Positions 22,820-32,343 are shown, numbered from the stretch's first letter. The stretch: DNA of 64,000 nt from Komagataeibacter sp. FNDCR2 (GCF_021295395.1 NZ_JAIWOU010000001.1:933001-997000); one strand, 5' to 3'. Notes: generated from the sequence alone by a model not told the origin. Translations and numbers: made by a program.

Positions 22820-24088
22820 TTATTCCGGGGTAATGTCATCCAGCCGGTCCAGCTTCCATAAAGCGGGAAACATCCGTATCCACAGGGCAGTGACAACCAG
22901 CGTGCCGACACCGCCCAGCGCCACGGAGCCGACCGGCCCGACCAGGCTGGCGAGCATTCCGCTCTCGAACTCGCCAAGCTGGTTGGAGGAGCCAAGGAAC
23001 AGCATGTTCACGGCGGAAACCCGCCCCCGCATACTGTCGGGCGTGCGCAGTTGCACCAGCGCCCCGCGCACCACCACACTGACCACGTCCGCACCGCCCA
23101 GAACAGCAAGCGCCACGATGGAAACCGCCATGGAGCGCGACAGGGCAAAAATAACGGTCGCCACCCCGAACAGGGCCACCGCCGCGAACATGCGCGACCC
23201 CGCGCGGTGGTTGAGCGGCCGCCACACCAGCAGGAGCGAGCACAGCACCGCCCCCACGGCCGGCGCGGCCCGGAGCAGGCCAAGCCCCAGCGGACCGGCA
23301 TGCAGGATATCACTGGCATAGACCGGCAGCATGGCGGTCGCCCCGCCCAGCAGTACCGCGAACAGATCCAGGGAGATCGCGCCAAGCATATCGGGCCGGG
23401 CGCGCATGAAATGCATGACCTCCACAAAGGCCGCGCGTGAAAGCGGTGCGCGCGCACGCGGCGTGAAGGCCAGCCTGATGCGCAGCGTACCGATGCACGC
23501 ACATGCGAAACCGGCAGCGCAGACAAGGTAACACACCCCCGCCCCCGCCCCGTACAGCAGCCCGCCCACCGATGGGCCGGTCACTGCCGCGGCCTGGAAC
23601 AGGGAGGACGAGACCGCCGCCGCGCGCGGGAACACATGGGCGGGCACAAGCGCGGGCAGGAAGGTCTGCTGGCACGGCATCTCGAACGCACGCGCCGCGC
23701 CGAATATGATGACCAGGACATAGATCATCCACGGCGTTGTCCAGCCCCCCAGCGCGCCGATAGCCATGAACAGCGCCGCAACCGCCTCGATACACTGGCA
23801 CGTCACCACAATGGCCTGCCGGTTGAAATGATCCGCCGCATGGCCCGCGGGCAGCAGCAGCCCGACCATGGGCAGGAACTGCGCCAGCCCCACCAGCGCC
23901 AGCGCCGTCGTGCTATGGGTCAGCGCATAGATTTGCCACCCCACGGCCACCGCCTGCACGCACGCCGAAAAGGACGAAGCCGTGCGCGCGGCCAGAAACG
24001 CCACAAGGCCCGGATTATGACGAAGGGAATCGGGCCGGACGGGTGGTTCGGTCCCGTTGGTGGCGGGCGAGAGGGGGGCGGAAGACAT
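22820..24088 (-). CDS. MFS transporter, EntS/MFS_3-like exporter
   Basis: A 422-aa major facilitator protein with 12 predicted spans. The N-half holds FLAARTASSFSACVQAVAVGWQIYALTHS, the typical opening of EntS-like exporters, and an inter-helix motif AGHAADHFNRQAIVVTCQ equivalent to motif A. A second motif-like loop MRGRVSAVNMLFLGSSNQLGEFESG lies at the C-terminal half, also typical of this subgroup. Some members export siderophores or other small molecules; the substrate here is unknown. It is divergent from the CsaA-like gene. Confidence 0.85.
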   Translation of the reverse strand: MSSAPLSPATNGTEPPVRPDSLRHNPGLVAFLAARTASSFSACVQAVAVGWQIYALTHSTTALALVGLAQFLPMVGLLLPAGHAADHFNRQAIVVTCQCIEAVAALFMAIGALGGWTTPWMIYVLVIIFGAARAFEMPCQQTFLPALVPAHVFPRAAAVSSSLFQAAAVTGPSVGGLLYGAGAGVCYLVCAAGFACACIGTLRIRLAFTPRARAPLSRAAFVEVMHFMRARPDMLGAISLDLFAVLLGGATAMLPVYASDILHAGPLGLGLLRAAPAVGAVLCSLLLVWRPLNHRAGSRMFAAVALFGVATVIFALSRSMAVSIVALAVLGGADVVSVVVRGALVQLRTPDSMRGRVSAVNMLFLGSSNQLGEFESGMLASLVGPVGSVALGGVGTLVVTALWIRMFPALWKLDRLDDITPE

Positions 24089-24195
24089 GATGTTCCCATC
24101 CTAGCAGCAGCCATGGCGGATTTCCTACGCTTCCCCGCCTGAAAATTACGTTCCCGCGTTTGCAAATCCGCCCCAACACGGGCAAAAGCTGTTCC

Positions 24196-24561
24196 ATGAC
24201 AGACCCCGCCCCGCATGCCACCGCCGCCACCCCGCAGGGGGACGCGCGTGACTGGCTCGATATCCGTGCCGGTACGGTCGTGGCGGCCCTGCCCGTGCCC
24301 GAGGGGCGAGCGCACGCCTTCTGGCTGACCATTGATTTCGGCCCCCATATCGGGACACGACATTCGGTGGCGCAGGTCAGTCGTCGGTATGGCCCCGCCC
24401 GGCTGATCGGGCGGCAGGTCTGCGCGGTCATCAACATCCCGCCCCGGCAGGTCGGAACCTTCCGCAGTGAAGTGCTGACGCTGGGCATGCCCGACAGTAA
24501 TGGAGAAGCCATCCTGATCCGCCCGGATGGCCGTGTTCCCGATGGAGGAAAACTTTTCTGA
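24196..24561 (+). CDS. csaA: CsaA-like tRNA-binding domain protein
   Basis: A 121-aa protein of the EMAP/CsaA type. It has DWLDIRAGTVVAALPVPEGR at the start, FGPHIGTRHSVAQVSRRY in the middle and RQVCAVINIPPRQVGTFRSEVLTLG near the end, the OB-fold tRNA-binding pattern. CsaA proteins bind tRNA and have been described as export chaperones. The frame opens at 24160, but the ATG at 24196 gives the usual family length. The stop codon overlaps the start of the next gene (TGATG), so the two are probably translated together. Confidence 0.85.
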   Translation: MTDPAPHATAATPQGDARDWLDIRAGTVVAALPVPEGRAHAFWLTIDFGPHIGTRHSVAQVSRRYGPARLIGRQVCAVINIPPRQVGTFRSEVLTLGMPDSNGEAILIRPDGRVPDGGKLF

Positions 24562-25043
24562 TGGCTACAAGCTACGCAACCGTAACATGGGACCAGCTGC
24601 ACCGCGATGCCCGCCAACTGGCCAGCACGCTGATTACCCGTGGCCCCTTCAGGGGAATCGTGGCCATCACGCGCGGTGGCATGATCCCCGCCGCGATCAT
24701 CGCCCGTGAACTGGACTGCCGCCTGATCGAGACCGTGTCCGTCGTAACCTACGATGAAGAGAAAATGGGCGAGCCCAACATGATCAAGAAGCCCGAGGTC
24801 GCCGGCAATGGCGAAGGCTTCGTGATCATTGATGACCTGGTGGATTCCGGCGTCACGGCGCAGCTTGTGCGCCAGATGCTGCCCAAGGCGGTATTCGCGT
24901 GCCTGTACGCCAAGCCCGCGGGCCGTCCCATCACGGATCTTTTCGTGGTTGAGGTGCCGCAGGACACATGGGTACTCTTCCCGTGGGACACCGCGCCGCT
25001 GTTCATTCCGCCGCTGGCCAGCAAATCGGCCGGGGAAGAGTGA
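24561..25043 (+). CDS. gpt: Xanthine-guanine phosphoribosyltransferase-like
   Basis: A 160-aa type I phosphoribosyltransferase. The PRPP-binding loop is FVIIDDLVDSGVTAQ (residues 87-101), and IVAITRGGMIPAAIIARELDCRLIETVSVVTYD matches the Gpt pattern of purine salvage, transferring ribose-phosphate to xanthine, guanine or hypoxanthine. GGAGG precedes the start, which shares a base with the CsaA-like stop. A strong intrinsic terminator lies 28 nt after the stop, so csaA and gpt form a two-gene operon. Confidence 0.88.
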   Translation: MATSYATVTWDQLHRDARQLASTLITRGPFRGIVAITRGGMIPAAIIARELDCRLIETVSVVTYDEEKMGEPNMIKKPEVAGNGEGFVIIDDLVDSGVTAQLVRQMLPKAVFACLYAKPAGRPITDLFVVEVPQDTWVLFPWDTAPLFIPPLASKSAGEE

Positions 25044-25070
25044 TCCACCCCTCAACACGAGGTGTTGTTT

Positions 25071-25123
25071 ACCGCGCCCGCCAGCACGACTTGCCGCGGG
25101 CATGACGGGCGCGGTATTTTTTT
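25071..25123 (+). terminator. Intrinsic terminator after gpt
   Basis: ACCGCGCCCG (25071-25080) pairs with CGGGCGCGGT (25106-25115), followed by a run of seven T at 25117-25123. This is a textbook rho-independent terminator for the csaA-gpt operon. Confidence 0.85.
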
Positions 25124-25178
25124 GCAAGAATGTGCTTGCCAGCGCGGCAGTTGCCACATAGGTTCCCGCTCGTGGTCG

Positions 25179-25255
25179 CGGGGCGTGGCGCAGCCTGGTA
25201 GCGCGCGTGTTTTGGGTACACGAGGCCCCCGGTTCGAGTCCGGGCGCCCCGACCA
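25179..25255 (+). tRNA. tRNA-Pro(TGG)
   Basis: A 77-nt cloverleaf with acceptor CGGGGCG / CGCCCCG, discriminator A and encoded CCA. The anticodon loop TTTGGGT gives anticodon TGG, and the T loop reads GTTCGAGTC. It lies 17 nt before the start of the complex I accessory gene. Confidence 0.97.
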
Positions 25256-25271
25256 TATCCAGGGAGACGGA

Positions 25272-25583
25272 ATGTTCATGCGAGCCCGGATTTACAGGAA
25301 AGCAAAGCCCTCCACCCAGTCAGGGCAGGCAGGCACCCACACATGGGTGCTGGAATATGGGCAGAACCGCCCCCGCCATGTCGATTCCCTCATGGGGTGG
25401 ACCGGCAGCGCGGATACGCCCTCACAGGTGCGGCTCCAGTTCCCCGATCAGGACAGCGCGGTAGCCTACGCCACGGAGCAGGGCATCGCCTTCGATATCG
25501 AGATCCCTGCCCCCCGCATTCGCCGCGCCAAGGCCTATGCCGATAATTTCCGTTATGATCGTATCCAGAACTGGACGCATTAG
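25272..25583 (+). CDS. NADH dehydrogenase accessory subunit, NDUFS4-like (ETC complex I)
   Basis: A 103-aa protein of the NDUFS4/18-kDa subunit family, a supernumerary subunit of complex I kept in alpha-proteobacteria. It shows RARIYRKAKPSTQSG, WVLEYGQNRP, LMGWTGSADT and the terminal KAYADNFRYDRIQNWTH. The ATG at 25272 has AGGGAGA 5 nt upstream; a second in-frame ATG follows two codons later. It sits between tRNA-Pro and tRNA-Arg, a neighbourhood common for this gene in related bacteria. Confidence 0.9.
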   Translation: MFMRARIYRKAKPSTQSGQAGTHTWVLEYGQNRPRHVDSLMGWTGSADTPSQVRLQFPDQDSAVAYATEQGIAFDIEIPAPRIRRAKAYADNFRYDRIQNWTH

Positions 25584-25610
25584 GCCCCGTCTGGCACAAC
25601 GACATGTCCC

Positions 25611-25687
25611 GCGCCCTTAGCTCAGTCGGATAGAGCAACAGCCTTCTAAGCTGTGGGTCGCTGGTTCGAATCCAGCAGGGCGCGCCA
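25611..25687 (+). tRNA. tRNA-Arg(TCT)
   Basis: A 77-nt cloverleaf with acceptor GCGCCCT / AGGGCGC, then G and encoded CCA. The anticodon stem-loop ACAGC-CTTCTAA-GCTGT gives anticodon TCT. The T arm reads CTGGTTCGAATCCAG. The region just downstream is degenerate, a typical integration neighbourhood. Confidence 0.97.
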
Positions 25688-25996
25688 GTTTCCAATGGTT
25701 TAGCAGCTAAAAAGTTTGCACGGTCCGCCCCAACGGGCCCGTGCGGGCTGCGATGGAGACCACCTTCCCGGCCTCTATCGCGCCTACGGTCGTTCCCTTC
25801 AGGTTGCTTTCTGGACTTTTCCTTTTGAAAAGCCTGTTCAGGGAATATTCCGAAAATCATTGGAAAGTTTTTGGTCGCGATGCTCCCGTGAAGCCCCCTT
25901 ATGCAAGGGTGGCGTTCGCCCTGCTGATCGCAGCATCCACCAAAGGAATTCCCGTCAACCAGATCAGTGGCATAGTCGCGCCACGCATCGCCCCAC
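25688..25996. other. Gene-free region after tRNA-Arg
   Basis: 309 bp without a convincing gene. It contains short A/T-rich hairpins, such as CTTTTC...GAAAAG at 25816-25832, resembling the repeats near tRNA-Asn, and the 3' boundary of the minus-strand polysaccharide genes. No direct repeat of the tRNA-Arg 3' end was seen inside the window. Confidence 0.4.
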
Positions 25997-27466
25997 TCAG
26001 TCCACCCGTTTATAAACCACCCAGTTCCTCTGCCTCTGGACCGTGCTGAAGGTGGGCTGATAATGCGCGTGGATTTCCTGGTACACCATCTGCCGTATCC
26101 GCATGTTCTCCGCATCATCCGCGGGTTCATGTGTAAGGATATAGGCAGGTTTGCCTGAAAGGATTTTCCTGATTTCGTCCGCCTGATTCATGCCCGTTGC
26201 GTGCTCCTCCACCGTGCTGCTCAGATGATCGGGAAAAGGATGGGTCGTAAGCGGGCAGTATTTCGTAAAGTCATATACGATAGACGAACCACCATACACG
26301 AAAACACATCCGGCCGGATTGGAAACCGCAGCCACGACAGAGCGAAACCTGTGGGCGTTTCCTTGTGTATGGAGATGTTTCACAAGCAGGTTCTGCCCAC
26401 GTATGGTGCCATAAACGACCAGAAGACAGAGCCAGATCTTACCCGCCCGCTGGTTCCATAATGTCGAGGCCGCGACCGCAAGCGGCGGGAGCATAGGCAG
26501 GGCGTAATGAAGATAACGCGTGCCCATAATGCACACGCCCCCGACGGCGGCGGCGGCCCACAGGTTCAGAAACAATGCGCAGCTTTTCTGCCTGTCATCG
26601 GCCATGGGAACACCCATGACGGCGCGCAGGGGAAAGCTCAGCAGCAGTGGCGCGGTCAGCCAGAACATCGTGATACCCGCCCGCGTGGCTGAAGGCAGGG
26701 GATTACGATGGAAAATCGAAAGAATATTTGCATACCACCAGTCATATCCGTGGCCCATGACCAGATAGGCCAGCCCGATGGCCGCTGTTGGCGCAATCGC
26801 TATGGCCACCCATGCCAGCGCGTGCAAGTACATGGCGCGCAGGGATGCGCCGGTTTTGTAAAGACAGTAAAGCAGAAAAAAACCAGCGAAAGCGCCCTCG
26901 AATATAACTGTATATTTTATCTGTATTGCAATGCCGAACAGGCACATGACCCTGCGCGCTGTTCGCGCAACGTCCTGCGGGCTGGAAAATCGATGGACAA
27001 GACCATCCACGACAAGCGCCATCGCCATGGCTACAAGGAGATTGTAAAAAACGGGAGACTGTCCCCCCTCTCCCCCTTCGAGCACTGTCCAGGCAATGTA
27101 CAGCAAGGCGGCGACAAACGCCCCCGAAGCCGAGGCAATGGTTCTGGCCATGCCCATCAACACAACGCCTGTCAGCCAGACGCTAATGAGCGCGCCAATC
27201 CCGAACACCCAGACCCGGTACGGGCCAAACAGGTGAAAAAAAGCGTAAAGGACAAAAAGACCCAGTGGTTTCCTGTCCCATATATCGACAAAGGGAAGAT
27301 CACCATGCAGCAGTCGGCCGCCTGCAAACAGGTAAAACCCCTCATCAGCGCCGATAAGTGGATTACCCAGGGCAACAAACCGCGTGACAATGGAGAAAAA
27401 AAGCAGCGCTATAATATATTTTTTTCGTGCATTTTCCGCGATAAGTAATTTAATCATTACACACAT
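25997..27466 (-). CDS. Glycosyltransferase family 39-like membrane protein
   Basis: A 489-aa polytopic protein of the PMT/ArnT type (GT39/PF13231-like). The first periplasmic loop has GADEGFYLFAGGRLLHGDLPFVDIWDRKPLG with the expected acidic pair, followed by about ten hydrophobic spans and a periplasmic C-terminal domain. Such enzymes transfer sugar from a polyprenyl-phosphate carrier to lipid or protein in the periplasm. It is the last of three minus-strand surface polysaccharide genes. Base composition drops in AT-rich stretches around 26880-26940 and 27400-27480, suggesting transfer. No strong ribosome site is seen; the ATG nine bases downstream is an alternative. Confidence 0.8.
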   Translation of the reverse strand: MCVMIKLLIAENARKKYIIALLFFSIVTRFVALGNPLIGADEGFYLFAGGRLLHGDLPFVDIWDRKPLGLFVLYAFFHLFGPYRVWVFGIGALISVWLTGVVLMGMARTIASASGAFVAALLYIAWTVLEGGEGGQSPVFYNLLVAMAMALVVDGLVHRFSSPQDVARTARRVMCLFGIAIQIKYTVIFEGAFAGFFLLYCLYKTGASLRAMYLHALAWVAIAIAPTAAIGLAYLVMGHGYDWWYANILSIFHRNPLPSATRAGITMFWLTAPLLLSFPLRAVMGVPMADDRQKSCALFLNLWAAAAVGGVCIMGTRYLHYALPMLPPLAVAASTLWNQRAGKIWLCLLVVYGTIRGQNLLVKHLHTQGNAHRFRSVVAAVSNPAGCVFVYGGSSIVYDFTKYCPLTTHPFPDHLSSTVEEHATGMNQADEIRKILSGKPAYILTHEPADDAENMRIRQMVYQEIHAHYQPTFSTVQRQRNWVVYKRVD

Positions 27467-27686
27467 TCATTTAATCAAAAATTTCCGTATATATGCTGCA
27501 CTTCGCATGCTCCCCGCAATACCGGGACCACAGCACCCTGACAGCCCGACGCAAAAGAACGCCATGGGTTCCGTTGAGGGATTCAATTCCGTCAAAAACA
27601 GTGGCCGGACACCACCCTGACCCCGGATTACCGTCCATCAGGGCCACCTGCCGCGATGGGGCTGCTGGCGCAAGAAGCCATATGCC

Positions 27687-29078
27687 CTATGGGCAGCCCT
27701 GCCCCGCCCCTTCCTTCACCCCTGTCGCAACTGGGCTCGATGCCGGGGCGAGCGGCTCGACCGGCCTGCGGCCAGGTGCCACGCGGCGAAACCAGGCGAA
27801 GACGGGACGCAGGCAGACACACAGCATGATCAGCGCCGCCACATCGGCCGCCGCCGCCGCCCCTTCCAGATGCCAGGCCCTTGTCATGCCATAGACCAGG
27901 GGCAGATAGGTCAGGGTGACGATAATCCGGCCCTTCAGCACCTGCGAAATTTGCCCCATCACCGTCAGCAACGGCTCCAGTGGCACCACACCCAGCCCCA
28001 GGATGGCGCTTCCCAGCATCAGCATGATCAGGTGGCGCCCCCCATGCCAGTGTACATGCAGCATCCATGTCAGCAGGATATTGCCCACCGCCACCGCCAC
28101 CCCCATGAGCACGACCGAAAACCCGGCGATCATGCAGAACAGCTTGATCGTCACGCGCTTGATGCCATACCAGTCCTGCTTTTCACGCAGGCGGATGAAT
28201 TCGGGGTAAAGTGCGGGCATCATAAGCTGCGCGGGTTTGGCGATCCCTTCGCCAATCTGGCGTGAAACGCGATAGACAGCCGCATCCGCCGGACCCAGAA
28301 TACCACCCACAAGCAGGGTACCGAACTGGTTGAAGACCGAGCCGAGCACATTGTTGAAACTGGTGGAAAGCGTGAACCGCCAGATGCCTGGCGCATCCTC
28401 GGGCTTCAGCCGGGTAAACAGGCTGAACCGCAGGGAACCCCCGGCATGGCGCAGTTGCAGCAGGCCCAGCGTGGTGCCGCTTATGAACATCGTCACCTGC
28501 GTCGCGCTCCATACCAGCAGGTAGTAATCCAGCCCCATATGCCACATGAACCCGATGCCCGAGCCTATGGTACGGACCATGATGCCGGTCAGGTCGGTCA
28601 GCATTGTCAGCCAGAAGCAGTTACACAGGCGGAACACCCCCGCCGACCAGCTTATGTTCATGAACCACAGGGTCAGCATATAGGCGAAGGCCGCCCCCTG
28701 ATCCGCCGCCGGCCACCCCATATAGGTGCCGAACAGCGCCACCCCCACCGTGCCGACAAGCCACCCGACCCCGCCGCTGATGTAATCCGCCCGTATGCAG
28801 AACGCCAGCACGCGGGAAAACTGCGCCCGCCTGCCATTGGTGAACGGGTCGGTGCCATAATGCAGCAGGGGTTGCCACGATTGCAGGTGCGTCGCGGCCG
28901 ATACCGCCGTGCCGAAGGTGGTCACAAGCATGAGCACACCGAACTGCTGCAACCCCAATGCGCGCACCGCCCATGCGACATACACGAAACTGCAGATCGC
29001 ATTCGTCGCCCGCCCGGCGATCAGGAAGCCGGTATTACCGAATATGCGCCTGAGCGCATCCCGTTCCTCAGTGGACAT
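27687..29078 (-). CDS. Polysaccharide flippase-like protein (Wzx/MATE fold)
   Basis: A 463-aa protein with about 12 hydrophobic spans, lacking soluble domains, similar in pattern to lipopolysaccharide biosynthesis flippases that move lipid-linked oligosaccharide across the inner membrane. Visible blocks are FGNTGFLIAGRATNAICSFVYVAWAVRALGLQQFGVLML at the N-terminus, a typical opening, and ISRxx-type helices such as DAAVYRVSRQIGEGIAKPAQLMMPALYPEF in the middle. The C-terminus ends in a basic, Pro/Ala-rich tail. It lies between a Wzy/WaaL-like and a GT39-like gene on the same strand. Confidence 0.8.
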   Translation of the reverse strand: MSTEERDALRRIFGNTGFLIAGRATNAICSFVYVAWAVRALGLQQFGVLMLVTTFGTAVSAATHLQSWQPLLHYGTDPFTNGRRAQFSRVLAFCIRADYISGGVGWLVGTVGVALFGTYMGWPAADQGAAFAYMLTLWFMNISWSAGVFRLCNCFWLTMLTDLTGIMVRTIGSGIGFMWHMGLDYYLLVWSATQVTMFISGTTLGLLQLRHAGGSLRFSLFTRLKPEDAPGIWRFTLSTSFNNVLGSVFNQFGTLLVGGILGPADAAVYRVSRQIGEGIAKPAQLMMPALYPEFIRLREKQDWYGIKRVTIKLFCMIAGFSVVLMGVAVAVGNILLTWMLHVHWHGGRHLIMLMLGSAILGLGVVPLEPLLTVMGQISQVLKGRIIVTLTYLPLVYGMTRAWHLEGAAAAADVAALIMLCVCLRPVFAWFRRVAPGRRPVEPLAPASSPVATGVKEGAGQGCP

Positions 29079-29213
29079 GGGTCATCACACGCGCAAAAAC
29101 CCGTGCACGGGACAGAACCGGACACGTTCCTTTCAGGCAACAGGCGAAAACGATGGCGCAGGCTCCTCTTGCTAAAGCCGGATACGGTCATGACCGGCGG
29201 AGGGTGAACCGCT

Positions 29214-30533
29214 TCATCCGTCACGTCTTCCGCGCGGGCACTCTAATGCGGCGGTCCCCCCACGACTAGCCCCCTGCATCCCGTATTGCAACCGGCTGGC
29301 AACTGGTGAAGCCGCCAGCGCCCAGCCGATCACCATGAACATCCAGCCCGCACTCGGCTGGGTCAGGAATGAACTGCTGGACTGGACGGGCCAGAATATG
29401 ACGCCACATGTCACCGCCAGCATCAGCCGCTGCGGGTCGCGCGCGGGCACGATCCCCGCGCATATCGGTCGCAGCCAGCACAGGGCCAGGGCCATAAACA
29501 GGATAAGTGCGGGCAGGCCCCCCATGGTTCCCACCAGCAGGTAATAGTTGTGCGGGTGCAGGTTACATCCACCTGCACCGCCATACGGCCCCTCCGCCAC
29601 ACCCAGCCATGGCAGGCCATGGAAATAGGCCGGATCCGGACAAGCGTGGCGAAAACCGTCAAAACCCAGCCCCAGCCATGGGTGGTGCTGGATCATGACA
29701 CCCGCGCGGATGAACAGCATACCGTAAGGGCTCTGGGCGAACCCGCGCATGTGCATGATAAAATTCACGACCAGCTTGTGATAGGCCTGGGGCGCCAGAA
29801 CCGGGGACAGCCCGATACCGATGGCCCCGAATATACCGACCACCACCAGCCCCCCCCGCAGGCGCGGCACCAGAATCCCGACAATCCCCATACCCGCCAG
29901 CAGGCAGAGCAGCGGCATGCGCTGGGCCACCAGCCCCATTGTCAGGACCAGCCCCAGCAACATGGCCGCCGCCATGACCCGCCCCCGCGCACCTTCACGC
30001 AGGGCAAGCCGTATGGCCTGGGGGAAAATTGCCGGCAGCGCGGTCATGACCAGCGCATGCCCGGCGCGGGGCGCCCATAACGGCCCCAGCAGCGCGCCAT
30101 CCACCCAGCGGCCATACCCCATGAAATTACGGCCACACAGATACTGCTGCCAGCATCCGGCCACCAGCCACAGCGCGACCGCCCCGTAAACCCGGACCAG
30201 AACGCCACGCGTGCGCGGATCTGGCAGTACCCATATCTGAAGTGCGGCGACAAACAGGAAATACCGTACCAGACATAACGCCTGTACCAGCGCATGCCCG
30301 CTGCCCACCACCGCGGAAGACAGTACAAGATCCCCCCACAACAGGCCTGCCACGACAACCCATGCCTGATGCAGCCAGTTCCAGTCGCGGCACGCCACAC
30401 AATGGGCGACAAACAGTACGGCCACCGCCGTCATGATGATTTCCGCCGGGGCCAGCGCGTACAGCAACAGCAGCGGCATCGGAATCACAAGCCCGGTCAC
30501 AACCCGCCGCATCCATACTTCCGCCTGCCGCAT
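29214..30533 (-). CDS. O-antigen ligase/polymerase-like (Wzy/WaaL) membrane protein
   Basis: A 439-aa protein with about 11-12 hydrophobic spans. A large periplasmic loop at about residues 265-340 has GAGGCNLHPHNYYLLVGTMGG, where the conserved HPHN(Y) histidine is typical of O-antigen ligases and polymerases (Wzy_C family). It could polymerise or ligate a surface polysaccharide. It is first in transcription order of the minus-strand set (ligase, flippase, GT39), with gaps of 135 and 220 nt, so one operon is possible. Function beyond the family is not shown. Confidence 0.78.
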   Translation of the reverse strand: MRQAEVWMRRVVTGLVIPMPLLLLYALAPAEIIMTAVAVLFVAHCVACRDWNWLHQAWVVVAGLLWGDLVLSSAVVGSGHALVQALCLVRYFLFVAALQIWVLPDPRTRGVLVRVYGAVALWLVAGCWQQYLCGRNFMGYGRWVDGALLGPLWAPRAGHALVMTALPAIFPQAIRLALREGARGRVMAAAMLLGLVLTMGLVAQRMPLLCLLAGMGIVGILVPRLRGGLVVVGIFGAIGIGLSPVLAPQAYHKLVVNFIMHMRGFAQSPYGMLFIRAGVMIQHHPWLGLGFDGFRHACPDPAYFHGLPWLGVAEGPYGGAGGCNLHPHNYYLLVGTMGGLPALILFMALALCWLRPICAGIVPARDPQRLMLAVTCGVIFWPVQSSSSFLTQPSAGWMFMVIGWALAASPVASRLQYGMQGASRGGTAALECPRGRRDG

Positions 30534-30775
30534 CCCCTCCCCTTTCCAGTCCTGCCTGTCGCGTCTTGTCGTTGCGGTGGATATATCGCAGGCGGCCGCA
30601 AAACAAAACAGAAGGGAAACCGCCTTTCACAAGGCGCCGCAAGCCGCATGGCTGTGCACTCACCGGCCGGATCATCCATGCCGCTTCATGCCTGCCGTCC
30701 CCTTGACAGGACGCACCGCCACACGACAGGTCAACAGGGTTCGCCCCCATCATCCACCCATCGCGGAAATCATCC

Positions 30776-31462
30776 ATGCCGACACTGTCCTACCACGCCG
30801 AATGGCGCCCGCATGCCCCGGCGGAGTTACCATCCTGCCATACCACCTCCTACCCGGCGCGGCTGAAGGATGGCTCCGCGCTGATCCTTCCCCTGCGCCC
30901 CCTTCCCGATGGAGACAGGGCGATCGCCCTTCTCATGTCCAACCAGACGGATTTTGCCGTTGAACGTGAAATCATCCGGCTGCTGACGGACACGGCGCGG
31001 GAACTGGCCCCGGAAGTGATTGTGGGGGTTCCGACCATGGGGCTGGCTTATGCGCGCCCCGTGGCGGAAAACCTGGGGTTCGACAGCTATGTCGCATTGG
31101 GGCATTCACGCAAATTCTGGTACGATGAAGAGCTTTCGGAACCACTGACGTCCTCCACCAGCCCGGACCGGAGCAAGCGGCTATATCTGGACCCCGCACT
31201 TGTGGAACGTGTGCGGGGCAAGCGTGTCCTGATCGTGGATGACGTGCTGAACACAGGCCGGACCGCGGCGGTCGCAACCCGGCTCATGCACAAGGTGCAG
31301 GCCGAGGTCACCGGCATCATGGCCGTCTTGACGGAAGGCTGGGCCTGGCAGGCCGAGTTGGGCAAAGTCGGACAGGACACGCCCGGCCTGGTTCACGCCC
31401 TGGGTCATATTCCCCTGTTTGAACGCGGCGCGGGGGGCTGGTATCCTGTCGCGGGCAGTTGA
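30776..31462 (+). CDS. Phosphoribosyltransferase-family protein
   Basis: A 228-aa type I phosphoribosyltransferase with the PRPP loop KRVLIVDDVLNTGRTAAVATRL at about residue 148, preceded by EVIVGVPTMGLAYARPVAENLGF and YVALGHSRKFWYDEELSEPLTSSTSP. The arrangement resembles the adenine/xanthine group, but the N-terminal 30 residues and the HSRKFWYDEE segment differ from Gpt at 24561. It stands alone between the polysaccharide set and a DUF1264 gene. Substrate unknown. The start has only a weak purine stretch upstream. Confidence 0.8.
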   Translation: MPTLSYHAEWRPHAPAELPSCHTTSYPARLKDGSALILPLRPLPDGDRAIALLMSNQTDFAVEREIIRLLTDTARELAPEVIVGVPTMGLAYARPVAENLGFDSYVALGHSRKFWYDEELSEPLTSSTSPDRSKRLYLDPALVERVRGKRVLIVDDVLNTGRTAAVATRLMHKVQAEVTGIMAVLTEGWAWQAELGKVGQDTPGLVHALGHIPLFERGAGGWYPVAGS

Positions 31463-31548
31463 TACGCTTTTCCCCCTGACCGGCTGAACGGATCCGGGGG
31501 CTGCATGATGCGGCCATGGGGGCACCTGTTCCCACAAGTATTCGGAAA

Positions 31549-32343
31549 TTATCCCGGAATATTCCTTACCGGCATGTCAACAAGCTGTAATTGCATTGTC
31601 ATGCCGTCCTGCCATGCATTCGCGCCCGCCACGACATGGGGTGTCGGTATATCCGCCCGGTTCTTTTGTTCGCTTGCGGTGGAAATACCGAAACGCCTGT
31701 CCCGGTCATCCAGAAGGGACTGCCGGACCTGACCATCTTTTGTAAAGCCCATCATGAGCTGGGGAATACCGAAGGGAAAATCATGGTCCCGGTCGATCTG
31801 CCAGGTGTGCCATGTTTTCCCGTAAGTGGTGACAAGGTCCGTCATGAATGCATGCTCACCGATATCGGGCACGCCGGGTGCTACAAGCATACCTGACTTC
31901 ACCTCGTAATGATGGCTATGCCATAACTTCTTTTCATCTTCTGGAAGTGTTTTGAATATTCGTTCACTTACAATATATTCGATGCCAATCAGCTTGGCGT
32001 TTTTCTGGTTGGCTTCATAAATCACGCATTGATGGAAGTCTTCCGTAAGATGCGTGCAGAAATGATTGGCCTCGACCTGACGGCCCATGTCGTCCGCATA
32101 GAAATGAAATCCATTCAGATACTCACTCATGGCATCAATGGGTTTCTTTACCTGCAGGGTATCGGCGGCTGTGTCGAGTACATTGCTGCGCATTGATTTC
32201 GGGCGGCCGGGCACGGGCGTCAGGGGCTTGTCCGCCGCACGGGCGTTACGCCCGCCCATGGCCGCAAACGGGGCCGCGACAAGGCTTGCCGCGAATGTAC
32301 GGTTGAAACAGCGGCGGCAGGTTAAGTTATGAAGGAATGACAT
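31549..32343 (-). CDS. DUF1264 (OBAP-like) exported protein
   Basis: A 264-aa protein. The ATG at 32343 has AAGGA about 8 nt upstream; the longer frame to 32592 has no ribosome site. The N-terminus has a signal-like segment (FAASLVAAPFAAMGGRNARA). The body matches the DUF1264/oil-body-associated protein pattern: IDAMSEYLNGFHFYADDMGRQVEANHFCTHLTEDFHQCVIYE and WHSHHYEVKSGMLVAPGVP. The histidines suggest a metal or ligand site, but no reaction is known for the family in bacteria. It is a single gene. Confidence 0.78.
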   Translation of the reverse strand: MSFLHNLTCRRCFNRTFAASLVAAPFAAMGGRNARAADKPLTPVPGRPKSMRSNVLDTAADTLQVKKPIDAMSEYLNGFHFYADDMGRQVEANHFCTHLTEDFHQCVIYEANQKNAKLIGIEYIVSERIFKTLPEDEKKLWHSHHYEVKSGMLVAPGVPDIGEHAFMTDLVTTYGKTWHTWQIDRDHDFPFGIPQLMMGFTKDGQVRQSLLDDRDRRFGISTASEQKNRADIPTPHVVAGANAWQDGMTMQLQLVDMPVRNIPG

